From assembly GCA_021817685.1 (NCBI GenBank), contig JAKAGD010000004.1:1-21698 (forward strand): a stretch of 21,698 nt of DNA, read 5' to 3'. Within the stretch, counting starts at the first letter, position 1. The number at the start of each line of letters is the position of its first letter. Below the pieces are notes generated by a model. It worked only from the letters and a program-made list of their open reading frames with translations, ran no database searches and was not told where the DNA came from. The position numbers and the translations under genes were made by a program. The DNA comes from a bacterium. Its GTDB lineage: Bacteria; Patescibacteriota; Minisyncoccia; Phycocordibacterales; Phycocordibacteraceae. Below are positions 5,692 through 13,096 of the stretch, one piece after another.

Positions 5692-5996
5692 CCGCACTCG
5701 TATAGGTCTTGGATCTCCACCTCCACCGCGCGAGCGCGATCCTCGGCTTTGCCGACCCGCCACCCGGCGATGACCGCCGCAGTTCCGAAGACAAGGAACA
5801 GAACTATCGGAAGCATGCCGAACATCTCCGTGAAAGACGTATGCCCGGATCGTGCCGGCACGCAGGCGATCCCGAGAAAGAAATCGCCGAACGTCCCGCC
5901 GAGCCAAATAAAGAGCCTCGTTCTCCTTTCCTTTATTTGGAGACGGAGGGCGGCGAGCTGCTTCTGCAGTTGCTGTTCTTTTTGAACGTCGACCAT
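5688..5996 (-). CDS. Small membrane protein with coiled-coil ends, unknown function
   Basis: 102 aa. An N-terminal amphipathic/coiled-coil segment rich in Gln, Lys and Arg (residues 4-26) is followed by two membrane helices (about 28-45 and 58-79) and a second charged helix (83-98). No known family is recognised. Unlike most genes here it has a real Shine-Dalgarno, AAGGAG, about 7 nt before the ATG, and a leader of about 40 nt from a candidate -10 (TATTCT on the minus strand, 6044-6049). It is the only gene in its unit. Confidence 0.7.
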   Translation of the reverse strand: MVDVQKEQQLQKQLAALRLQIKERRTRLFIWLGGTFGDFFLGIACVPARSGHTSFTEMFGMLPIVLFLVFGTAAVIAGWRVGKAEDRARAVEVEIQDLYECG

Positions 5997-6073
5997 GGTC
6001 CGTCTCCTTTTCTATCCCCCGAAACGCTCGGGTTCCTCCGTATAGAATAGCCCATACTCCGGGGTGCAAGCTC

Positions 6074-6763
6074 TCAAACTGACAGTGCAAACCTCTCTAA
6101 AGAAAGCCCCAGATCCAAGCCGCCCCGGCGGGAGTTCTGCAGAAGCTCAATGAGCGCGAGCGACAGCGAGCGCGCTTCCTGCGGCTCCCAGGCGCGGCCG
6201 CCCTTCTCCATCAGGTCGCGCGCCTTCCAGTGGAGAAGGCCGTGAAGCATTTCAGGCGCATCGCCCGCGGAGAGCGCCCGATTTATTTCCAGCCACAATT
6301 TGTCACGGCTGCGCGCGGAAAGCGCATTTACCAGATTCGAATTGAACCCGCGCTCGACTTCGCGGGAAGCCGGCTTGTCGTATTTATATTCCATCTTCGC
6401 TTTTGCGGCGATCTTTTTCGCTTTTGCGGCGGGAAGTTTCGGCGCAAGGATGACGATAGCGTTGTCGGACGCGGCGAGCGCGTCGAGATGCTCTTCAAGA
6501 ACGCTGGCGGTGCCGGTCTCCCCGCTCTCCTCCTCGTCATTTGCCGCACGCGCGGCTGGGAATGGGTCGTCGATGAGTACCAGCAGGCGCGCGACGAAGA
6601 GCCCTCCCGAGAGCGCCGCATCTTCGAGCGCGGCATCCGAAAGTTCCTCGCGCGCGAGCCGCGCGTACGCCAAGTTCGGTTCCTTAGTCCGCGCCTTCGC
6701 CACCCATTCGAACGCCTTGGCGCGCGTTTTTTCAACATCGGTGCCGTAAAAAAGGTAGATCAT
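6074..6763 (-). CDS. holA: DNA polymerase III delta subunit-like protein (clamp loader)
   Basis: 229 aa. Delta opens the beta clamp and completes the clamp loader. The N-terminus MIYLFYGTDVEKTRAKAFEW matches the delta start. The middle has the AIVILAPKL strand (about residues 101-109) and the C-terminal alpha-helical collar segment contains HGLLHWKARDL and ALIELLQNSRRGGLDLGLSLERFAL. It is shorter than typical HolA (about 340 aa), so the call depends on the overall pattern and on the neighbour. The ATG overlaps the polA TGA as ATGA, implying translational coupling. The divergent length makes a HolA-like paralogue possible. Confidence 0.75.
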   Translation of the reverse strand: MIYLFYGTDVEKTRAKAFEWVAKARTKEPNLAYARLAREELSDAALEDAALSGGLFVARLLVLIDDPFPAARAANDEEESGETGTASVLEEHLDALAASDNAIVILAPKLPAAKAKKIAAKAKMEYKYDKPASREVERGFNSNLVNALSARSRDKLWLEINRALSAGDAPEMLHGLLHWKARDLMEKGGRAWEPQEARSLSLALIELLQNSRRGGLDLGLSLERFALSV

Positions 6764-9144
6764 TGTTCTTCCATGGAGCCCCAATCCGGGCCCGTCTTCA
6801 GCGCGGCAATGACCGGTACGCCGCGCGTCTCGGTTTCCGGCAGGACGGATTCCATTATTTCTTTTATCTTCGCGGCGAGCGCCTCGGCGCGCTCCGTGCG
6901 TATCTCATACACCAATTCATCATGCACCTGCAGGAGGAGGTGGGCGTCCTCGCTCGCCTTCTCTTTCCCCAGCATCTCGTCCGCGCGCACCATCGCCAGC
7001 TTGATGATGTCCGCCTGCGTCCCCTGCAGGGGGGCATTGATGGCCATGCGCTCCGCCTGCGCGCGCACGTACGGGAGCGACGATTTCATCTCCGGGAATT
7101 GCCGGCGGCGGCCGAAGAGGGTCTCCGTGTAGCCGTGTTTGCGCGCGAAGCCGCGCGTGCGCTCTAAGTATTCGGCGAGCGTTTTGAATGTGCTGAAATA
7201 GTCCTCCAGATACTGATGCGCTTCCGCGGTGGTGCTCCCCAGCTGAGCGCGAAGCGCATTCACGCCCATGCCGTAGAGGATGCCGAAGTTGATGACCTTC
7301 GCCCTGCGGCGCATCTCCCGGTCCACGTCCTCCGTGGCGACGTGGAATACTTGCGCCGCAACCTCTTGGTGCACGTCGCGTCCGCTCTTGAATATGTCGC
7401 AGAGCTTTTTGTCGCCCGAGAGGATGGCCGCAAGCCGCAATTCCACCTGAGAATAATCCAGCGCCACGAGCGTAAAACCCTTGGTCGCGACGAATGCGTG
7501 GCGTATCATGCGGCCGCGCTCGGAGTGGAGCGGTATGTTCTGCAGATTCGGGTTCTGCGATGCCATCCGGCCGGTCGTCGTGCCGGTCTGGACGAACTCG
7601 GCGTGCAGGCGGTTATCCGCATCCAAGAGCGGCGGAAGATTATCAATATAGGTGGAGAGCAGTTTCTTCAACTCGCGGTATTCCAAGATGTCGCCCACGA
7701 TTTTGTGCTCGCCGCGTATTTTCTCCAGTTCGCTTTCGCGCGTGGAGCGTTGCCCTCCCGCCGTCTTCTTCTGCTTCTCGGGAATTATCTTCAGTTCGTC
7801 AAACAGTACAACGCCCAGCTGTTGCGGCGAACTGACGTTGAATTCGTGCCCGGCGGCTTTGTAGATGCGCTTCTCTATTTCTTCGAGCTCGGCGCGGTAG
7901 GTCGTCGCGAGTTTCCGGAGCACGGCAGGATCGACAAGTACGCCGCGCTCCTCCATTTTCCGTATGACCGGAATGAGCGGCTTCTCTATGTGTTCATATA
8001 CCTCGCGCACGCGTCCGAGCTCCGCTATTTGCTTCTCAAGCTTGGCGTATGCCGCATCGAATTTGCGCTCTTTCGTAAATGCGAGCAGGTCGTCCAATGA
8101 CGGCTTTGTGAACTCCGATGAGATGAGCCAGAGCATTGCCTGCGCTTCGGCGAAGCGTGTCGCATCCACCTCCTCCGGTACGAGTTCCGGCGTCTCCCCC
8201 GCTTCCGGCTCGTTCTTGAACAGCATCTTGATCCTTTCTTTGAGCGTGCGGAAACCGAACTCATCGCACATTGCGAACATCTTTTGCGCGTCAATAGTTT
8301 CGCGCCACGCGCGTTCGGGGAGCGTGAATGCTATCGGTGCATCGAGCCGTATCGTCGCGAGCGACTTCGAGAAACGCGCGTCCTCCTCGTTCTCAAGAAC
8401 GAGCTGCGCGTACCGCTTCTGGATGTTCGCTTCCTTTGCAACCGCCTCAACTCCTTTTTTCTTAAGGGCTTTGTAAATTTTTTCCAAGTCCCCGTACGTC
8501 TGTATCAGTTTCAGCGCGCTCCCCTCTCCAACACCGGGCACTCCCTTTATATTGTCGGACGGGTCGCCCATGATGCCCTTCAGGTCCCGAATAAGCGGCG
8601 GTTTGAACCCAAATCGCTCCACGACCGCTTTCTCGTCGTAGAGAATCGTGTCATTGATCCCTTTTTTCAAGGTGAAAACACGCACGCGCTCGTCGTCGAC
8701 CAGCTGGAGCATATCCATGTCGCCGGAGGCGATAATGACGTCGACGTGTTTCTCAGTCGCGAGCTCGTGCGCGATGGTGCCGAGCAGATCGTCCGCTTCA
8801 AATCCCTCCCGTTCATAGAGCGGTATGGAGAATGCCTCAAATACCTTACGCGATTCCTGTATCTGTGATACGAGCGCGTCGTCGGTTTTTGCGCGCGTGC
8901 CCTTATATCCTTCGTACGCCTCGTGGCGGATGGTCGGCCCGGCCAGGTCATAACACGCGGCGATGTAGTCTGGTTTCAGATCGGTGATTATCTTGAGGAG
9001 CATCGCAACGAGGCCGTACAGAGCTCCCGTCGGTTCTCCTGAAGGCCCCGTGAGTTCCGCGGCGGATAGCGCGTGGTATGCGCGATGAATGATGGCGTGC
9101 GTATCCAGGAGGACGATGCGCTCCTTTTCCGTTTTTTTAGCCAT
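6760..9144 (-). CDS. polA: DNA polymerase I, proofreading domain apparently lost
   Basis: 794 aa. PolA removes RNA primers and fills gaps in replication and repair. Residues 1-300 form the 5'-3' exonuclease/flap domain, with the acidic clusters FEADDLLG (115-122) and ASGDMDMLQL (139-148) and the helix-hairpin-helix GVPGVGEGSA (201-210). The polymerase domain has motif A DYSQVELRLA (563-572), motif B RRRAKVINFGILYG (612-625) and motif C VHDELV (740-745). Between them only about 80 residues (310-390) take the place of the roughly 190-residue 3'-5' exonuclease domain, and no DEDD-type metal-binding motifs are visible. The ATG overlaps the end of tsaE by 8 bp. Confidence 0.97.
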   Translation of the reverse strand: MAKKTEKERIVLLDTHAIIHRAYHALSAAELTGPSGEPTGALYGLVAMLLKIITDLKPDYIAACYDLAGPTIRHEAYEGYKGTRAKTDDALVSQIQESRKVFEAFSIPLYEREGFEADDLLGTIAHELATEKHVDVIIASGDMDMLQLVDDERVRVFTLKKGINDTILYDEKAVVERFGFKPPLIRDLKGIMGDPSDNIKGVPGVGEGSALKLIQTYGDLEKIYKALKKKGVEAVAKEANIQKRYAQLVLENEEDARFSKSLATIRLDAPIAFTLPERAWRETIDAQKMFAMCDEFGFRTLKERIKMLFKNEPEAGETPELVPEEVDATRFAEAQAMLWLISSEFTKPSLDDLLAFTKERKFDAAYAKLEKQIAELGRVREVYEHIEKPLIPVIRKMEERGVLVDPAVLRKLATTYRAELEEIEKRIYKAAGHEFNVSSPQQLGVVLFDELKIIPEKQKKTAGGQRSTRESELEKIRGEHKIVGDILEYRELKKLLSTYIDNLPPLLDADNRLHAEFVQTGTTTGRMASQNPNLQNIPLHSERGRMIRHAFVATKGFTLVALDYSQVELRLAAILSGDKKLCDIFKSGRDVHQEVAAQVFHVATEDVDREMRRRAKVINFGILYGMGVNALRAQLGSTTAEAHQYLEDYFSTFKTLAEYLERTRGFARKHGYTETLFGRRRQFPEMKSSLPYVRAQAERMAINAPLQGTQADIIKLAMVRADEMLGKEKASEDAHLLLQVHDELVYEIRTERAEALAAKIKEIMESVLPETETRGVPVIAALKTGPDWGSMEEQ

Positions 9145-9598
9145 AGGAAATGGTGCGGGAACCGTCCGGGTGCGAAGCGAGGGCGATCCTCACCGCCGGC
9201 GCGGGAAGCGCGTCCGCCACCTTCTCCGGCCACTCAAGCAGGATGAGGTTATCGGCATCCCGGACCAGTTCGTCAAACCCTAGTGCATTGAGGTCGCTTC
9301 CCCTTTCCAAACGATACGCATCAATGTGCACGAGGCGCTTGAACGAAGGCTTCGGCATTCCGTAGTTAAAAGCTTTCTCTTCCGGAAGGAGATATATCTT
9401 CTCAAGAACGAAGGTGGGGCTCGTTACGATCTCCTCGATGCCGAGCGCTCGCGCGATCGCTTTGGCGAATGCGGTCTTTCCCGCGCCGAGCTCGCCTGAA
9501 AGCGTCACGAGCGTCGCCTGTTCGTGCGGCATGAGCTGGCTCGCGAAGCGGACCGCCTCGGCCTCAAATTCGGAAAGCGTCGCAACTGACTTCTCCAT
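9137..9598 (-). CDS. tsaE: tRNA t6A synthesis ATPase TsaE
   Basis: 153 aa, normal for TsaE, the P-loop ATPase that works with TsaB and TsaD to make N6-threonylcarbamoyladenosine at position 37 of ANN-decoding tRNAs. Features seen: Walker A GELGAGKT (residues 35-42), the TSPTF motif (59-63), HIDAYRL (91-97) and LEWPE (121-125). I chose the ATG at 9598 over an upstream in-frame start at 9658, since that would read through the terminator and promoter of this very gene. It is the first gene of the tsaE-polA-holA operon, with 8-bp and 4-bp overlaps. Confidence 0.94.
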   Translation of the reverse strand: MEKSVATLSEFEAEAVRFASQLMPHEQATLVTLSGELGAGKTAFAKAIARALGIEEIVTSPTFVLEKIYLLPEEKAFNYGMPKPSFKRLVHIDAYRLERGSDLNALGFDELVRDADNLILLEWPEKVADALPAPAVRIALASHPDGSRTISYG

Positions 9599-9607
9599 AA
9601 TGCGGCC

Positions 9608-9613
9608 ATTGTA
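9608..9613 (-). promoter_or_regulatory. -10 box (TACAAT on minus) of the tsaE-polA-holA operon
   Basis: The box ends 9 nt before the tsaE ATG, predicting transcription start at about 9601 and a leader of about 3 nt. It lies right after the T-tract of the upstream lipoprotein-gene terminator. Confidence 0.6.
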
Positions 9614-9618
9614 CCGCC

Positions 9619-9658
9619 GAAAAAGAAAGTGCGCCCGCCTCCGAGGAGACGAGCGCAC
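9619..9658 (-). terminator. Rho-independent terminator of the lipoprotein gene
   Basis: On the minus strand a GC-rich hairpin with closing arms GTGCGC/GCGCAC (9629-9658) and an inner CTCC-TCGG-AGG tip is followed by TTTCTTTTT. It starts 12 bp after the lipoprotein gene stop. Confidence 0.8.
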
Positions 9659-9670
9659 AAGTTGTTCCTG

Positions 9671-10015
9671 CTACCACAGCCTCCATTTGTGGCCGGGGCG
9701 GCTGGAGTCGTAGGAGTATCCCCCGTAGGCCGGCACACCCCAATAGGGTCCCGACTGGTACCAGATTATGGTCGTCGAGGATTCCGGCGCCCGGCATTCC
9801 TTTCGGGGCCCGTTCTGCACCAGTTTTGCCGGGGGAACGCAGACTACGTCGGGCGACGCCTGCGGTTGCGCGGCTGATTCCGACGGCGGCTCATAGCGAT
9901 ACGGCGGCGGCGGCGACCACGGCATCGGAGCCGCGTAGTGCTGGCTCCCGGATGTTGCGCACCCGGCGGCCAGAGTGAGAGCGGAAAGAACGAAAAGCGA
10001 GCGTAAGTGGCGCAT
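9671..10015 (-). CDS. Small Pro/Tyr-rich exported lipoprotein
   Basis: 114 aa. MRHLRSLFVLSALTLAAGC is a classic lipoprotein signal peptide with an LAAGC lipobox (Cys at about residue 19), so the protein should be lipidated and held on the outer face of the cytoplasmic membrane. The mature part is low complexity, rich in Pro, Tyr, Ser and Gly (PMPWSPPPPYRYEPPS, GVPAYGGYSYDSS). It has two Cys in VVCVPP and KECRAP about 17 residues apart. No family is recognised. The start at 10015 is supported by a strong Shine-Dalgarno (GGGAGGT) directly upstream, rare in this window, and the signal peptide starts there. Divergent from the pilB-like gene. Confidence 0.8.
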   Translation of the reverse strand: MRHLRSLFVLSALTLAAGCATSGSQHYAAPMPWSPPPPYRYEPPSESAAQPQASPDVVCVPPAKLVQNGPRKECRAPESSTTIIWYQSGPYWGVPAYGGYSYDSSRPGHKWRLW

Positions 10016-10064
10016 GGCACCTCCCAGGAAAGTTATCGCCAAAACAGCAGGCGGATTCGGGAAA

Positions 10065-10073
10065 ATGATACCA
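10065..10073 (-). promoter_or_regulatory. Extended -10 promoter (TGG-TATCAT on minus) of the lipoprotein gene
   Basis: TGG followed by TATCAT (5 of 6) predicts transcription start at about 10058, giving a leader of about 42 nt that carries the GGGAGGT Shine-Dalgarno. This contrasts with the leaderless promoter of the divergent pilB-like gene about 50 bp away. Confidence 0.55.
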
Positions 10074-10121
10074 CTATTCAAGCCAATCTGTCAAGTAGCT
10101 CCCCCGAGGCGCCGGAGCCAA

Positions 10122-10130
10122 TGGTATGAT
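10122..10130 (+). promoter_or_regulatory. Extended -10 promoter (TGG-TATGAT) of the pilB-like gene
   Basis: TATGAT (10125-10130) with TGG ahead ends 7 nt before the ATG at 10138, giving leaderless geometry. The in-frame ATG at 10126 lies inside the -10 box and is therefore unlikely to be the start. Confidence 0.65.
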
Positions 10131-10137
10131 GCGGCGT

Positions 10138-11808
10138 ATGGATCTGCCTTTTGATACCCGGGGGAGCGACCGGAAACTCGCCGAGACCCGCGAAAGCGAA
10201 GAGGAGGATGTCGCCCGCATCCTCTCTGAAAAATACGGCATGGGCTATGTCGATCTGTCCCTGAAGGAGGTCGACAATGAAGCGCTCCGCGTCATACCGG
10301 AGGAACAGGCGCGCCTCGCCGAGGCGGCGGCATTCGTGAAAACGGCAAAAACGCTCTCGCTCGCCGTCCACAACCCGAACAATCCCGCCCTTGCAAAGCT
10401 TGAGGCCGACCTCGCCGAACGCGGCTTCACGCTCCAAAAATTCCTCGTCTCGAAAAAAAGCCTCGATAAAATACTCGAACGCTATAGCGATCTTTCGTTC
10501 GCCGTCAAAGCGAAAACAGGCATCCTCTCCGTTTCTCCCGAAGCGCTCGCCGGATTCTCCGAAAAAGGCGCGACGAAAAAGGCGCTCAGAGATGCGCTCG
10601 ACGCCGCGGTGGAGCTGAAGTCGCTCGAGCGCGTATCGCACATCTTTGAGACGGTCCTTGCGGGGGCCTTTGCGCTCCGCGCCTCCGACATCCACTTCGA
10701 ACCGGAAAAGGATTCCACGCTCCTGCGGCTCCGCATCGACGGGCTCCTCGCCGATGCGTATGCGTTTGACCCGGCTACATACCATCAGCTCAATTCGCGC
10801 ATCAAACTGCTCTCGGGCGTGAAGCTCAATATCACCAACCGGGCCCAGGACGGACGCTTCAGCATCACGAAGGGCGCAAATCAGATAGAAATGCGCGCCT
10901 CGTTCATTCCCGGCAATTACGGCGAGTCTATCGTGATGCGCATTCTCGATCCTGAAACGACCAAGGTCTCGTACCGAGAGCTCGGCATCCACCCCAAACT
11001 GCTCGCGCGACTGGAGAAAGAGATACGGCGCCCGAACGGCATGTTGCTCACCACCGGTCCGACGGGAAGCGGTAAGACGACGACCCTTTACTCATTTCTC
11101 ACCGAGATACACAGGCCGGAAATTAAGATCATCACGATAGAAGACCCGATCGAATACCACCTCGAGGGCATCGTACAGACGCAAGTCGAGGGCGATAAAT
11201 ACACGTTTGCCGAAGGGCTCCGTTCCATCGTGCGCCAGGACCCGGACATCATCATGGTCGGCGAAATCCGCGACGGCGAAACCGCCGACATCGCTATCCA
11301 AGCGGCGCTCACGGGCCACTTCGTCTTCTCCACGCTCCACACCAACAACGCCGCCGGCACCTTCCCGCGTCTCGCCGACCTCGGCGCAGACCCCAAGTCA
11401 TTCGGCTCGGCCGTCACGGTCTCTATGGCCCAGCGTCTCTTGCGCAAACTTGACCCGGACAAACGGAAAGAGCGTCCGCTTACGGACGAAGAGAAGAAAA
11501 TGGTGGAGAAGGTATTTGAAACGATCACCGACAAGTCGCTTCTCCCTGAAAAGATGGACACGGTATGGGAACCGGTGCCCGACGGCGACGCGACGGGTTA
11601 CAAAGGCCGCATCGGCCTCTATGAAGCGATATTTATGGATGACGAACTCGCGCACTTCCTGCGCGACAATCCGCCGGAGAATGAGATCGCAAAACTGGTG
11701 ACGAAGCAGGGCTATCTCACGATGGCGCAAGACGGCGTCTTGAAAGCGCTTGCCGGCATCACCTCCCTTTCCGAGGTCGCCGACACCGTGGATCTCCCGA
11801 GTATTTAA
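10138..11808 (+). CDS. pilB: Type IV pilus / type II secretion assembly ATPase (GspE/PilB family), zinc motif absent
   Basis: 556 aa. This family of hexameric cytoplasmic ATPases powers pilus extension or type II secretion. An N-terminal GspE-type domain (about residues 20-130) is followed by the ASDIHFEPE region (182-190), Walker A GPTGSGKTTT (307-316), the Asp box TIEDPIEY (333-340), Walker B DIIMVGEIRDGE (370-381) and the His box LTGHFVFSTLHTNNA (391-405). The GYKGRIGLYE motif (487-496) is present, but the tetracysteine zinc site that normally precedes it is missing; I see no cysteine in the whole protein. Start at 10138 follows from the promoter geometry. No other pilus gene is in the window, so the exact machine is not fixed. 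Confidence 0.9.
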   Translation: MDLPFDTRGSDRKLAETRESEEEDVARILSEKYGMGYVDLSLKEVDNEALRVIPEEQARLAEAAAFVKTAKTLSLAVHNPNNPALAKLEADLAERGFTLQKFLVSKKSLDKILERYSDLSFAVKAKTGILSVSPEALAGFSEKGATKKALRDALDAAVELKSLERVSHIFETVLAGAFALRASDIHFEPEKDSTLLRLRIDGLLADAYAFDPATYHQLNSRIKLLSGVKLNITNRAQDGRFSITKGANQIEMRASFIPGNYGESIVMRILDPETTKVSYRELGIHPKLLARLEKEIRRPNGMLLTTGPTGSGKTTTLYSFLTEIHRPEIKIITIEDPIEYHLEGIVQTQVEGDKYTFAEGLRSIVRQDPDIIMVGEIRDGETADIAIQAALTGHFVFSTLHTNNAAGTFPRLADLGADPKSFGSAVTVSMAQRLLRKLDPDKRKERPLTDEEKKMVEKVFETITDKSLLPEKMDTVWEPVPDGDATGYKGRIGLYEAIFMDDELAHFLRDNPPENEIAKLVTKQGYLTMAQDGVLKALAGITSLSEVADTVDLPSI

Positions 11809-11813
11809 AAAGA

Positions 11814-11960
11814 AAACTCCCGTCCATATGTAGGCATATGAACGGTCGTTCGGCGCAGAAGGATATGAGAGTACTCACATCCTTCCGTCCTCTCTTCCCG
11901 TCCATAGTCCTCAAGGCAAAACCCGCAATAAATCGCGGGGTGGACGAGATACCTGAGGAT
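11814..11960 (+). repeat. Structured intergenic element E2 downstream of pilB (several hairpins)
   Basis: Three hairpins occur in 150 bases. (1) CCGTcCATATG-TAGG-CATATGaACGG (11820-11845), one mismatch, followed at once by TCGTTCGG (11846-11853). (2) GAAGGATATGAG-AGTA-CTCACATCCTTC (11858-11885), 12 bp with one mismatch. (3) CCCGC/GCGGG (11922-11939) enclosed by TCCTCA/TGAGGA (11908-11959). Hairpin 1 shares loop, flank and lower sequence with element E1. The whole 284-bp spacer (11809-12092) has no convincing gene; an ORF of 79 codons starts inside hairpin 1. It may be a non-coding RNA, a 3' UTR or a mobile palindromic repeat. Confidence 0.5.
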
Positions 11961-12063
11961 GTTCCCAGCGCCACAACCGAAGTTGCGGACCAGAAAGTCC
12001 TTGGGAAAACGCCCGAAGCCGTCAAGCCTTGCCTAGAGGAGTATGAACAGGAGCAAAAATCTG

Positions 12064-12072
12064 TGATAGAAT
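12064..12072 (+). promoter_or_regulatory. Extended -10 promoter (TGA-TAGAAT) of ruvB-yebC-ruvC
   Basis: TAGAAT (12067-12072; 5 of 6) preceded by TGA predicts start of transcription at about 12079 and a leader of about 14 nt before the ATG at 12093. No Shine-Dalgarno is visible in that leader. Confidence 0.6.
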
Positions 12073-12092
12073 GCTAGCATCATACGATTTTT

Positions 12093-13094
12093 ATGTCAAC
12101 CCCCTTGGAAATCCTCCTCCCCCTTTCCAACTCGCTCGATGCGGCGCTCCGCCCCTCTCGCTGGGACGAATACGTGGGCCAAAAGCAGGTCAAAGCGAAC
12201 GTGCGCATCTCCATTGACGCGGCAAAGAAACGCGGAAGTATGCCGGAACACATTCTGTTCTACGGTCCGCCGGGCGTCGGCAAGACCACGCTCGCCCATC
12301 TCGTCGCCGCGACTCTTGAAGTTCCGCTCAAAACCACGTCCGGCGTCGCCATCGAGCGCGCGGGCGACCTCGCCGCCATCCTCACGAACCTGGAGCCGAA
12401 CACGGTCCTTTTCATAGACGAAATTCATCGCCTCTCGCGCAAGATTGAGGAACTTCTCTACCCCGCGCTTGAGTCGGGGCATCTGGACATCATTCTCGGG
12501 AAGGGCCCGTCGGCGCGCACCGTCGAGCTCGCGCTCCCGCCGTTTACGCTCGTGGGCGCGACGACGCGCGTCGCGGAACTCTCCGGCCCTTTGCGTTCAC
12601 GGTTCGGCGGCGGCACCTACCAGCTTGATTTCTACGGCGACGACGACTTGCGCGATATCATCCGCCGTTCGGCGAAACTGCTCGAGCTCGATGCGCCGGA
12701 CGACGTCATCGAGCGCATCGCCTCCCGGAGCCGAGCGACGCCGCGCGTTGCGAATGCTCTTCTGAAGCGCGTGCGCGACTTCTCGCAAGTGCACGAGCGC
12801 CCGCTCTCCGCCGAACTGTGCGACGAGGCGTGTGAACTTTTCGGCATCGACGCCTACGGCCTCACCAAGGACGATCGCCGTTACCTAGAGACTCTCCTCA
12901 AGAGTTTCCGCGGCGGTCCCGCGGGCGTGCAGGCACTCGCGGCCGCGCTCCATGAGGACGTCGACACCATGGAGCACGTCTACGAGCCATACCTCCTGCG
13001 CCTCGGATTCATCGAGCGCTCCCCGCGCGGCCGCATTCTCACCCAGAGAGGCCGGAGCTATTTGAACGGAGAAAAGTCCGATGCTATGTTCTAA
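12093..13094 (+). CDS. ruvB: Holliday junction branch migration motor RuvB
   Basis: 333 aa, the usual length. RuvB is the AAA+ helicase ring that moves Holliday junctions with RuvA. It begins with the family's LRPSRWDEYVGQ segment (residues 19-30). Walker A GPPGVGKTTLA (58-68), Walker B VLFIDEIHRL (105-114), sensor 1/arginine-finger segment GATTRVAELSGPLRSRFGG (155-173) and a C-terminal winged helix (GFIERSPRGRILTQRG, about 306-321) are all present. It is first in a tight unit, with yebC 2 bp downstream and ruvC overlapping yebC. ruvA is 10 kb away under another promoter. Confidence 0.97.
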   Translation: MSTPLEILLPLSNSLDAALRPSRWDEYVGQKQVKANVRISIDAAKKRGSMPEHILFYGPPGVGKTTLAHLVAATLEVPLKTTSGVAIERAGDLAAILTNLEPNTVLFIDEIHRLSRKIEELLYPALESGHLDIILGKGPSARTVELALPPFTLVGATTRVAELSGPLRSRFGGGTYQLDFYGDDDLRDIIRRSAKLLELDAPDDVIERIASRSRATPRVANALLKRVRDFSQVHERPLSAELCDEACELFGIDAYGLTKDDRRYLETLLKSFRGGPAGVQALAAALHEDVDTMEHVYEPYLLRLGFIERSPRGRILTQRGRSYLNGEKSDAMF

Positions 13095-13096
13095 CC

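Noticed and set aside
6230..7132. 300-codon plus ORF across the holA/polA junction
   Set aside because: It is antisense to both genes of a well supported operon and shows no domain.
7216..8100. Long plus-strand ORF opposite polA
   Set aside because: It is a GC-rich antisense shadow of polA with Arg/Leu-rich low-quality sequence and no family match.
10078..10992. 304-codon minus ORF opposite pilB
   Set aside because: It is antisense to conserved ATPase motifs; composition (very rich in Arg, Glu and Phe) is typical of a shadow frame.
11838..12077. 79-codon ORF between pilB and ruvB
   Set aside because: Its ATG lies inside the E2 hairpin, GC at third positions is lower than in neighbouring genes, and no family is recognised. 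The region is described as a structured element instead; comparative data could revive it.
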